A stretch of DNA of 64,000 bases from Albugo candida (Eukaryota; Oomycota; Peronosporomycetes; Albuginales), in contig JBDOQK010000036.1 in assembly GCA_040437565.1 (NCBI GenBank), forward strand, positions 124,001-188,000, written 5' to 3'. Numbering within the stretch: position 1 is the stretch's first letter; the number at the start of each line of letters is the position of its first letter. The notes under the pieces are model-generated. The model had not been told where the DNA came from. It was given only the letters and a program-made list of their open reading frames with translations, and made no database searches. Made by a program: the position numbers and the translations under genes. Shown in pieces: positions 45,908 to 58,286 of this stretch.

Positions 45908-46232
45908 TATCCGCAATCCTTGCAAGCAATTTCAGCGCCTATCATCCACATACCGAACTAACTATCTATACAATTGAATAGAAATACAACGAAGCATCAA
46001 TCTCACATTAAAATAAGAGGTGGAAATATATATATCTGATGACATACTCAAGTGTTTAATTCACATTAATACCGGCCATTGATTCTGACAGTACCTCGCT
46101 GAATAATGATTCTACAATAGCCCTCTAAATCCACTACCCTCCCACATTCTATATATACAGCCATCTTTGCTTACTCCCTCCTAAACCTTTTGGCGCGCAA
46201 CATACAAAAAAGTCAACCACAAGTGCAACGCG
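45908..46232. other. Intergenic region upstream of MCM5
   Basis: Non-coding. It contains the E2F-type site listed separately and otherwise shows no structure I can name. Confidence 0.5.
46189..46196 (+). promoter_or_regulatory. E2F-type site TTTGGCGC upstream of MCM5
   Basis: TTTGGCGC matches the E2F/DP consensus TTTSSCGC exactly and lies 37 bp upstream of the MCM5 start codon. MCM genes are classical E2F targets in plants and animals. Confidence 0.5.
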
Positions 46233-48671
46233 ATGGATTGGGATGTTGGTCGCGTTACTGCGATGAGTGCAGAAGGAGAAATGCAGTCGCCTGTTAAAAA
46301 CAACCAAAATCTATCGCTTCATGATGTACAAATTCGATTTCGCGATTTCTTACGAAATTTCCGCGTGGGAACAATCTTCCACTATCGAGAGCAAATGCTT
46401 GGAAACTATCGTCGAAAATTATTTTTCTGCACGGTTCATCTCACCCATTTGGGCGTCTACGATTCAATACTACAAGACTTGCTGCTTCAGAATCCAAAAG
46501 AGCATTTGTTTTCACTCGAAGTCGCTGCAAAACACACATTGAAGCAAATTCTACGAATACAGACCTCAGACGTCAATTCCAGCGCATCTCTGAGTCAGGA
46601 AAGCAGTCAGAATACATCAACACAGGCTCATGTACCCGACATTCAGGTGATTCTCAATAGTGATCAAGTTCCATCGGCGTTGCGCCAAGTCCATACTCAC
46701 GAGATCAATCGGTTGATTAAGGTATCGCCACAAGTGGAGAAAACGGGTCATTTCTTCTTATTAGCGAATGTCTTTAGGTTCCTGGAATTGTGATCAGTGC
46801 CACTCGAGTACGCACAAAGTGCACTTTGGCGACGTTGAAATGTCGAAATTGCGGAAATGTGAAGCGTGTACCAGTTGCTGGACTTGGTGGCATCAACATC
46901 CCTCGTATTTGTGACCGGAATTTGGAAGAGCGCGGTCAGCAACAAACCATGAGCACGGAATCATGCCCAAAAGACTCGTACATGATCGTTCCGGATCGAT
47001 GTGAATATGTGGATCAACAAACGCTGAAAATACAAGAAAGCCCTGAGGTGGTACCCACAGGAGAAATGCCAAGAAATATCGCTGTTGTTACAGATCGTAA
47101 TCTCGTGGATAAAGCATCACCAGGCACACGAGTGTCGATTATTGGCATAACGTCTGTCGTGAACGCTTCCACAAAGCAACCTGGATCGGCCCTCCGTACA
47201 ATCTACCTTCGTGTCGTGGGAATTCAGGCAAGATTGCTCCCATTCACCCCTTGTTTACTAAAGATGATATCTCGGGATTATAGTTTGACGAAGACGGGGC
47301 AGGACGAGCAAGAATCAGTTTTTCTCCAGCCGAAGAAGAACAGTTTCATGAAATGGCGCGCGATCAAGATTTATACAGCAAGTTGGCAAATAGTATCGCT
47401 CCATCCATTTATGGAGAATACACGAATGATATAAAGAAAGCCATCGCTTGTCTCTTAGTTGGTGGCTCTCGGAAACGGCTGCCTGATGGAATGATCGTAC
47501 GTAGTGCATTCCCTTCCCAATAGACTACTGATTCACGAGTTTTTCTTCTTTTCTTCAGCTTCGTGGGGATATCAATGTGCTATTACTTGGCGATCCATCC
47601 ACCGCCAAAAGCCAATTTCTCAAATTTACTGAAAAGGTCGCACCTATTGGCATATACACTTCTGGTAAAGGGAGTAGTGCAGCCGGTCTCACCGCCTCCG
47701 TCATAAAAGATTCTCGCGGTGAATTCTACCTCGAAGGTGGCGCCATGGTTCTCGCCGATGGTGGAGTCGTGTGTATCGATGAATTCGATAAAATGCGAGA
47801 ATCTGATCGAGTTGCTATCCACGAAGCTATGGAACAGCAAACCATTTCAATCGCAAAAGCAGGAATCACAACAATTCTCAACTCTCGAACATCTGTTTTA
47901 GCAGCAGCAAATCCTGTCTTTGGTCGTTATGATGATATGCGTAGCGCATCAGAGAATATTGATTTGATGAGCACAATTCTTTCAAGATTTGACATGATCT
48001 TCATCGTGCGAGACATACAAGATGATGTTCGCGACCGACAGATTGCAGCTCATGTGGTTCGTATTCACACAAACGCAACGTCCAATCGAATGACCGGCAA
48101 TGACAAACGTGATGGCGTCTTTGATGGCGACGATCAAGAAACCGAGTATCCACCATGGCTCATCAAAAAGTTTATCACTTATTGTCGTGCTCGATGCTCG
48201 CCTCGTCTATCGCCTGTGGCCACACAGGCTCTGCAAGATTTCTACGTGACAGTTCGAGATGACATCCGTCAGCGTCGTGCATCTGAAAACACAATTCCCG
48301 TTACAGTGAGACAGCTTGAAGCGCTGGTCAGAATCTCGGAATCATTGGCGAAAATGAAGCTTCAGAGAGACGTGACCGAAGCTCACGTTCGCGAAGCAAT
48401 CCGTTTATTCACTGTATCGACCATGAACGCCGCTCGAGACGGCGGCACTCAAGGACTCTTCACGGGATTCCACCAAAAAGCACAAGAAGTAGAGCAAAGT
48501 ATTTTACGAACGCTCCGTATTGGCTCTCGCGTCGAAACAAACACAATGTATCAGCGTCTTGAGGCTCAAGGGTACAATCCAAATGCCATTCAACGCGCGA
48601 TCCGTGCAATGGTTCAGAAAGGAAGCTTACGTCAGCTTCATCAGTACCGATTCATCGCGCGGATCAAATAG
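46233..48671 (+). CDS. MCM5: Replicative helicase subunit MCM5
   Basis: A subunit of the MCM2-7 replicative helicase. Four exons: 46233-46721, 46778-47227, 47284-47496 and 47559-48671, giving 754 residues (human 734). The N-terminal domain has the zinc-finger CRNCGNVKRV and PDRCEYVDQQTLKIQE. The AAA core has Walker A GDPSTAKSQ (the MCM type without the GK pair), ASGKGSSAAGLTASV-like loop, Walker B VCIDEFDKM and arginine finger LSRFDMIF. DDVRDRQIAAHVV follows the RFDMIF as in MCM5. The second intron begins with GC (CAG|GCAAGA) and ends TATAG, a GC-AG intron. The others are GT-AG. A human-like PGIVIS junction confirms intron 1. Confidence 0.97.
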
Positions 48672-48830
48672 AGGATTTGAATGGGAGCATTGGATTGGCT
48701 GGACTCCTTCTGCTGACTCTAGAAGCAGCTTCTTATCGGTCACCATAAAGAAATCGTTTCTCTGTGAATAGCGTGCCACACTCCGTTTTGGGGTTATTTA
48801 GTGTGCTGTTCACACTAAATTTACTTGGGC

Positions 48831-50793
48831 ATGACATCAAAAAGCATTTGCAATCAACAGCGAGTGATCATACATTTGGATTTGGATTGTTTTTACGCGC
48901 AAGTAGAAGGTCTCAGACTAAAGATACCCGAAACTGAACCAATCGCAGCGCATCAGTGGGGTTTTGTATTGGCGGTTAATTACGTTGCGCGGCAGTATGG
49001 CGTCAAACGTGGAGATTTGATCGATGAAGCCTTGAAAAAATGCCCCAAAATCCATATAGTATGTGCGATTATTCCATTCCAAGCGTAAACACGCTCTAAC
49101 CACAAAATGTAGCCGCATGTGGAAGTACTTGGAGAGAATCGGTTAACGAATGGCGAACCGTATGACCGTGCTCATCAGAAGGCGACATTACGTCGATATC
49201 GAGACGCCAGTAACGTTATTTTCCAAGTCTTACGAAAATACGCGAGTGTTTGTGAACGTGCAGGTATTGATGAAGCATATCTGGATGTAACCGAACGAGC
49301 ACGGGAACTTGTGGCGAGAATGGAGCACCAAACGCACGACTTTTGTACGTATGCTATCAATCGAGATACTTTAGTGTATGGCGTCTGTGAGCGAAGAAGG
49401 AGCAAAAAAAGTAATGGCGATTTGAAACGCGAAGCAGATGGTTCAGAAGAAGAGTGTGATGTGAGTGAGACGACAGTCCCCTTCGCGGGATTCCCATTGA
49501 CAGAGGAAGAACAACTTTTGTGTGTGGGAGCATCGATCTCTCGTGAGATTCGGGAGGCTGTCTATAGCGAGCTTGGATATCGCTGCTCGACTGGAATTGC
49601 CACGAATAAACTCGTCGCTAAACTCGCGTCTCCTTTAAACAAACCCAACGGCCAAACGGTATCATTTATACACTCACGAAAACACTCGCAAGCTGATTGT
49701 GATCTTACTATAGATTGTATCTCCACGATTTGTGCAGCTATTAATGCGTCATCATCCGATACAAAAAGTGCGTGGTTTGGGAGGTAAACTTGGCAATCGA
49801 ATGATGGAATATCACGATCAATTTGTTTGCAGCAAAGCAAAACAAGAAAGTAAAGGGCTTCAAAAGCATCAGAACACGATGGAATCTGGTGATAAGCGTG
49901 ATGAAGTGAAGTCAAAGATAACTGCCGGAGAATTCATAGACGCTTGCAGTTTGTCAAGTTTGAGTTCTTACTTTGGAAATGAGACCGCAGAGTTTGTGTA
50001 TCGCCTATGTCAAGGGGATGATGGCAATGAACCTGTCGACGGTGAAAAAGTTGATTTGAAAGGCTTCAGTTCTACCAAGCAGTTTACGCCGAATAGCCAC
50101 ATTCAGAATGAACTTCAATTGCGGTATTGGCTCGGTATTTTATCAGAAGAAATGATGGATCGAATCAATGAAGAAAAACGAGATCATCGTCGATTTCCAG
50201 TTCATGTGACGCTACACGTTACGTCAAGCAGCGGGAAAACCAAATGCCGTCGCATATACGCAAATCAGAGCGTCACTCTGGACACACTATCTCGTCTCAG
50301 CTTTCGAACATTGGAGAATGAATTGGACCAAATTCTCCCGCTTTCGCACATAACACTGCACGCCAAAGACTTTATATCGATTGCAGAAGAAAAAGCAAGC
50401 ATTTCATCTTTTTTCTCAAAGCAACAAACCGCAATCAATGACAAAGAAGAATTATCAGAGCAGAGCGACGTGAGGTTAATAGAGAGCGATCAAGTCAAAA
50501 CGATGCCCAAAGCAAAGCAAAAAAACATCAGAAGCTTTTTCACTCGTCCGATTGTCAGATCCAACTCCGAGTGCACAAAGAAGGATACCGACACAACGGA
50601 AAACGATGACGCATTTTACTGCGCAGAGTGCAATTGTCATATTCGTACGCCCAAAGAAGAGCACAAAGATTACCATTTTGCAAAATCGATTCGACAAAAA
50701 GACATTTCCCGTTCGGAAACCTGCATGAAGAATAACCTTTCTGGAACGATGGACGTATTTCTGAGTCAATATAACAAGAAGCCTCGCCGATGA
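48831..50793 (+). CDS. POLH: Translesion DNA polymerase eta
   Basis: A Y-family polymerase that bypasses UV photoproducts. Three exons: 48831-49058, 49113-49658 and 49714-50793, with introns of 54 and 55 bp, giving 617 residues. Metal-binding motifs IHLDLDCFYAQVE and AGIDEAYLDVT are intact, as is STGIATNKLVAKLAS. The exon 2/3 join gives GQT-IVSPRFVQLL, then KVRGLGGKLG. The C-terminal part has a UBZ zinc finger (CAECNCHI...EEHKDYHFA, close to the human EHMDYHFA). It also has a PCNA-binding box QKNIRSFF at about residue 527 and a similar SISSFF at about 488. Both FF segments could also bind REV1. It starts 159 bp after MCM5. Confidence 0.96.
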
Positions 50794-50854
50794 GCTCAGC
50801 ATCCCAACGGGGTGGATACTTTTGTTTTGTACTGTAGTATATGCCATTTTCGAG

Positions 50855-51955
50855 ATGAAACCTTTGGAGCTGTCGCCGGCACACACGCACGCAAAATACA
50901 TGAGTTTATGCGTCCTCTGCTTACAGAACAGTTTATTAGCGGTGGTTATGCGTCTTTCACGTGCAAGTGGACGTCCTCAATACAACACACGCACAGCTGT
51001 GCTTATGGGAGAAGTACTCAAAGTCTTGATTTCCGCTTTACTCATCATATGGGTACGCTTCACAGAAACTTGCCGTTCCCAGAGATACATTCGTGAAGGA
51101 TGCATTACTATCAAACCCCAAGCAAGTCCATTTACAACCATTTTCGATTGGAAGGAAATGATCCGAATCAGCATTCCAGCGCTTATGTATGTGGTGCAAA
51201 ATAATCTCCAATACATTGCAATTTCCAACTTGGATGCGCCTGTGTTTCAAGTGCTGTATCAGCTCAAAATCCTATCAACTGCGATATTCTCAGTGGCAAT
51301 AATGGGAAAATCCATCCTTCCCGTACAATGGCTTGCGATTGTCTTGCTTATGTTGGGTGTGGCCTTGGTCCAGCTTGATGAAAGCAAAGCATCAGTTATT
51401 CCCAGCAAAGATGTTAATTCAATTGTCCCCAACCAACAGAGCACATCAACGGGTCTTATTGCTGTCGTGTGCGCTTGTATCTGTTCTGGTTTCGCCGGTG
51501 TCTACTTTGAGAAAATTCTCAAGCGTGTGGATTCAAAAGGGACGATATGGGAGCGTAATGTTCAAATGGGAATCGTTAGTATCGTATTGGCTTTAATGGG
51601 TCTATTCTGGCAAGATCGACAATTCCTTACAGAATTCGGATTCTTTCACGGCTACCGACTCGTTGTATGGGGTGCGATAACGATCAGCGCTGCTGGAGGT
51701 TTACTGACAGCAATTGTCGTCAAATATGCTGACAATATCCTCAAAGCGTTTGCGACTTCCATCGCGACTGTGTTATCGGTGATCATGTCCATACTGTTGT
51801 TCAACAAAATTCCAACAGCTCAATTCGCGCTTGGAACAATACTTGTAAACTTTTCAGTCTTTGTGTATGGAAACGCATCGAATATGTTGCAAGAATTGAC
51901 GCCGCTTCCGCAACTGATGCCTTCTTTGCATAAAAGAAAGATCGCAAACGCGTGA
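50855..51955 (+). CDS. Nucleotide-sugar transporter, SLC35A (UDP-galactose/CMP-sialic acid) type
   Basis: A single exon, 366 residues from the ATG at 50855, which lies 61 bp after the Pol eta stop. About ten membrane helices. Family motifs are LQNSLLAVVMRLSR in the first helix region, SIPALMYVVQNNLQYIAISNLDAPVFQVLYQLKILSTA (the central signature, here split over 51174-51285) and VKYADNILKAFATSIATVLS near the C-terminus. It should exchange a nucleotide sugar for the nucleoside monophosphate across the Golgi membrane. The substrate cannot be told within the SLC35A group. Confidence 0.93.
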   Translation: MKPLELSPAHTHAKYMSLCVLCLQNSLLAVVMRLSRASGRPQYNTRTAVLMGEVLKVLISALLIIWVRFTETCRSQRYIREGCITIKPQASPFTTIFDWKEMIRISIPALMYVVQNNLQYIAISNLDAPVFQVLYQLKILSTAIFSVAIMGKSILPVQWLAIVLLMLGVALVQLDESKASVIPSKDVNSIVPNQQSTSTGLIAVVCACICSGFAGVYFEKILKRVDSKGTIWERNVQMGIVSIVLALMGLFWQDRQFLTEFGFFHGYRLVVWGAITISAAGGLLTAIVVKYADNILKAFATSIATVLSVIMSILLFNKIPTAQFALGTILVNFSVFVYGNASNMLQELTPLPQLMPSLHKRKIANA

Positions 51956-52135
51956 GCGTATTCGTAATTCTCATTTCGTAATGATCCCGAAATTAGACTA
52001 GCATTATGTGCTCCACACTATCTACTTGTCGAAATCTTCGCAAACGAGAGCCTCAAAGAAGGCCGCCACACAACGATCCAATTTCACTGCCTCTGCTCTT
52101 CCACTGATATCAAAAAGCTCATATTATCTACAGAA

Positions 52136-55100
52136 ATGACTGCCGCAGTCAATAGCTCTGGTACGCTCCTTCAAATCGTTTTTTTTCGCGAATTTCGTTC
52201 GCTTTTTCGACCTAAAAGGGACTTCTCCTAATCGTTGTATTAGCGAGTGGAATCCTAGCGCTTTTAGAGGAGAACGATAATTCGCTAAAGGTACATAAAC
52301 ACTTATACAAAAACAGCACTCAAACGCGTCTATTTCCTCCCATTAGGCTCACGCACTTCAAAAGCTGCACGCAGTAATCGATCATTATTGGGTGGAAATC
52401 GCTGATGCGATACCGTTGATTGAGGGTCTGTCTGAAGACGAAGACTTTCCTGATCGCGATCTTGCAGCTTTTGTGGCATCGAAATGTTTTTTCCACTTGG
52501 AAGAATACGAGGACGCTTTGCGTTTGGCGTTAGGCGCTGGCTCCTATTTCGATTTACAGATCAAATCTCAATACACCGACACGATCATTGGTACCCGTCT
52601 TCGTGTCTGAAATTGCAAAACTGAATGCTGAAGGACGCTTTGTAGCCACATGTATTGATGAATACGCAAACGTTCGAAACAAGCAAGAAAAAAGTGACGA
52701 GGAAGAGCTTTTAGACCCACGGATGAAAATTGTGGTCGAACGAATGTTTGAACGGTGTTATGCGACCGGAGAATTCAAACAAGCGCTTGGAATTGCTTTG
52801 GAAACTCGACGTTTGGATCACGTTGAAGAGTGTTTTGCTCAATGCACAGAAGTCTTGGATATCTTGGCGTATTGCTTTGACGTCTGCAGAAATATCATCA
52901 CGAATCGCGATTTCAGGATGCAAGTGTATGAGGTCATGGTCAAGGTAAGGGCGACATTGTCTACGATGACTTGATTCTTCCGTTTGTGCTGTAGACATAC
53001 CGCAATCAACCTGTCCAAGATTACTCCAACATGTGTCAATGTCTTCAGATGCTCGATAATCATTTGGAAGTCACCAGAATCCTGGAGAAACTGATTCGAG
53101 GCTCGACCGATGATACACTGGTGGCTTTCCAGGTCGCTTTTGATCTATTTGAAAATGAAAATCAGAAATTCCTGATGAACATTTACCATTCACTTCCTTC
53201 CCATCCGACAGCGCTTGAAGCAGCTAGCGCCACAGAGAGCAAAAGTAACGACGGGAATGAGAATGATCCGTCCGTCACCACAGGAGCTTTAAATGCATCC
53301 ACGCCGATTCCTTCTGGAGGCCCTGCAAATTACTGGGAACTCCTCGACAAGCTCAAATTGATCCTCAGTGGAGAATTTATTGGTGAATTAGTTTTGGATT
53401 TCTTACACAGACAATCAGACACCGATCCGCTGATCATGAAATCGATCAAAACGGCAGTGGAGGAACGAAATTCAGTGCTTAATCATTCGGCTGTTATCGC
53501 TCACGCGTACATGAATTGCGGCACTACTGCGGACCAGTTTCTTCGCGATAACCTCGATTGGCTCGGAAAAGCGACCAACTGGGCAAAATTTACTGCAACA
53601 GCTACCTTGGGTGTGATCCACAAAGAACACGTTCGAGAGAGCATGAATCTTCTTGCTCCATACTTGTCAACGAATGGAAACTCCACTTCGTCGTACTCGG
53701 AAGGAGGTGCTCTTTACGCGATGGGTCTGATTCACGCGAACAAAGGCTTTGCTGGGACGGGAAGTAAGAGTATAATGGAGTACATACGCACCGCACTGAA
53801 GAATTCCGGTACCGATGAAGTTGTTCAGCACGGCGCTTGCCTTGGAATTGGACTTTGTGGCCTTGCGTCTCAAGACTATGAGATCTATGAAGAGCTGAAA
53901 AATATGATGTTCACCGATTCGGCTGTAGCCGGCGAGGCTGCAGGTATCTCGATTGGGCTCGTGTTGCTTGGTGCTGGAAGCAATTATCGGAATGGAGAAA
54001 TACTTCGAGATTTGCTTGGTTATGCTCACGACACAAAGCACGAAAAGATCATTCGAGGCGCAGTTATGGGTATCGCTTTGATGATGTACGGACGAGAAGA
54101 ACAAGCGGATGCATTGATTGAGCAGTTGGTTCGCGATAAAGATTGGCTGATTCGTTATGGAGGAATGTATGCAATCGCTATGGCGTACTGTGGAACTTCC
54201 AACAATAACGCAGTGCGACGACTGCTTCATGTGGCTGTGAGCGACGTATCTGACAACGTCCGTCGCGCTGCTGTCACGTGTTTGGGATTTGTACTGTTTC
54301 GGAATTCTGTTCAAGTTCCAAAATTGGTATCGCTTCTTTCAGAGAGCTTTAATCCTCACGTACGATATGGCGCGTGTATCGCTGTTGGAATCGCCTGTGC
54401 TGGATCCGCAAAGAATGAAGCCATTCAGCTTTTGGATCCTTTACTCGATGATCCCGTTGATTACGTTCGCCAAGGAGCTCTATTGGCTTTAGCAATGGTA
54501 TTGATGCAAGAATCAGAAGGAAGGAATCCCAAAGTCGCAGTAATCCACGAGAAGATCCGCAAATACATCAACGACAAGCACGTGACGACGATGACCAAGG
54601 TACGATGTGAAGATATCTGTGAGCTCTGTATGCTGATTGTGGGTGCTTTTAGATGGGAGCAGTTCTGGCTCAAGGGATTTTGGATGCGGGCGGTCGGAAT
54701 GTCGTCATTTCACTCCAGTCACACACAGGGTTTGTTATCGCGTGCTCATTTGACGGGAGGGTACTGATTGAAATGTGGTAGATTCACAAAGATGTCGGCG
54801 GTTGTCGGGCTGGCAATCTGGGCGCAATATTGGTTCTGGTATCCGCTTTTCAACTTTCTGGAGCTGTCATTTCAACCGACATTGGCGATAGGACTGAACC
54901 AAGATCTCAAGCTTCCTAAAGCATTCGGACTCGTATGCAATTCGAAGAAATCGATGTTTGCAACTCCGAAACGAATGGAAGAGAAAAAAGATGAAAAGAA
55001 AGAATTGATCGCAACAGCCGTGTTGTCGACTACTGCCAAAGCAAAAGCACGACAAGCAAGACATGATGTAAAGGAGAAGCAAGCTGAAGGCTCGGAAGGG

Positions 55101-55439
55101 AAGAAGGAGATGGAGCCAGAGGCAATGGAAGTCGATGATGAAGGCGTAGAACCAGTGGCTGCCCCCATCAAGGAAAAGGAAAAGGAACCATCCAGCTATA
55201 CGCTATCGAATCCAGCCCGAGTGACCATGGCTCAAGAAGCGTATATAACGTACGATTTATCGCAACGACATGTCCCAGTAGTCCCAAGTAGACGTCCAGG
55301 TGGCATCATCATGCTGCGTGATACCAAACCGGAAGAAGAAGAAGACGTCGAAGCTGTCAGAGCGCCTCTAGGAGCAGGCGTCGAGGAAGAAGCTGAGCCT
55401 CCAGAGCCATTTGAATGGAAATCCAGCCAAGAATCGTAG
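52136..55439 (+). CDS. RPN2: 26S proteasome regulatory subunit Rpn2/PSMD1
   Basis: A scaffold of the proteasome base that holds the ubiquitin receptor Rpn13. Seven exons: 52136-52160, 52244-52290, 52347-52590, 52646-52944, 52995-54599, 54653-54729 and 54782-55439, giving 984 residues (human 953) in exact phase. The first two exons are tiny (25 and 47 nt) and code [18 protein letters not shown]. The PC repeats of the toroid are plain ([45 protein letters not shown]). Later blocks are [30 protein letters not shown] and [13 protein letters not shown]. The tail is charged and ends near [13 protein letters not shown], like human PPEPFEY. Intron 3 (55 bp) is needed to restore TIIATCIDEY. Confidence 0.96.
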
Positions 55440-55519
55440 TGCTGGAAAGTGATACTGTAGCCGTGAAATGAAATTCTCATTCTTATGGACCATTTTGTTT
55501 TGGAATACATTCAGCTCAT

Positions 55520-57546
<2,027 letters not shown>

Positions 57547-58286
57547 ATCTTCCAGTGAGGCTTATTTATCTGTTTTAATTGGCTAATAGACAATATCGAT
57601 CAATTCTGTGTTGTTTTCTATCGGATTTTCTGCGACTGAAATGATGTGAAATGGAGCATTTTATTCATCAAAATGCGTGCTTTGCGGTCATTGAGACGGA
57701 GATTCGAGTCATCTGAATATGTTGAGATACGATAGGACGAGAATGAGAAGTGAAGAGCTCAATTCGGATGCAATTTACTGTACAGATAAAAAAGGAGTGG
57801 AACATGCAAAGGGACTACGATTCGAAATGTATTGTAAGGCTATGAGTATGATCCTGCTTATTTATAAGTTCGGCTTGCGACTGAGAGCTTTTGTGACGAA
57901 GTTATTGTATGTAATGTGCCGTGAGCGTAAGGATCCAAAGTCAAATACGGTTGTCCACTCATTGATTCAATATCTTTTCACTGTTGAATCTGGCTTAAAG
58001 TACTCATTCATCTCAATTCGGGCTGAAAAATGTATCTTATCCTGCATTATGTTAAGCGTCTCCAATACCAGTATCCACTATACATCGAGAGCACCCATCT
58101 ATCGAAACTAAAACAGTCTTTATTTTATGTCTTTAAACCACATGCTGTCCACTGACCACCGCGAAATAGCGTACATATACGCTCGTAGTTATTGTTCCCG
58201 AGAGCTTCGATTTCATTGTTTTATTAACGGAGTTTCATATTCGGCTCGGATTGGCTGTAATTGCAACAGCTATTATTGTAGCATCG
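57547..58286. other. Intergenic region between divergent RUVBL1 and USP
   Basis: A frame of 130 codons with an ATG at 57719 (to 58111, plus strand) has no recognisable domain or signal peptide. It lies just before the USP gene, so it may be a small gene, a leader exon or chance. No other structure is visible. Confidence 0.4.

Noticed and set aside
57719-58111. A 130-codon open frame upstream of the USP
   Set aside because: It has an ATG but no domain, signal peptide or composition that supports a gene. Kept only as a note.
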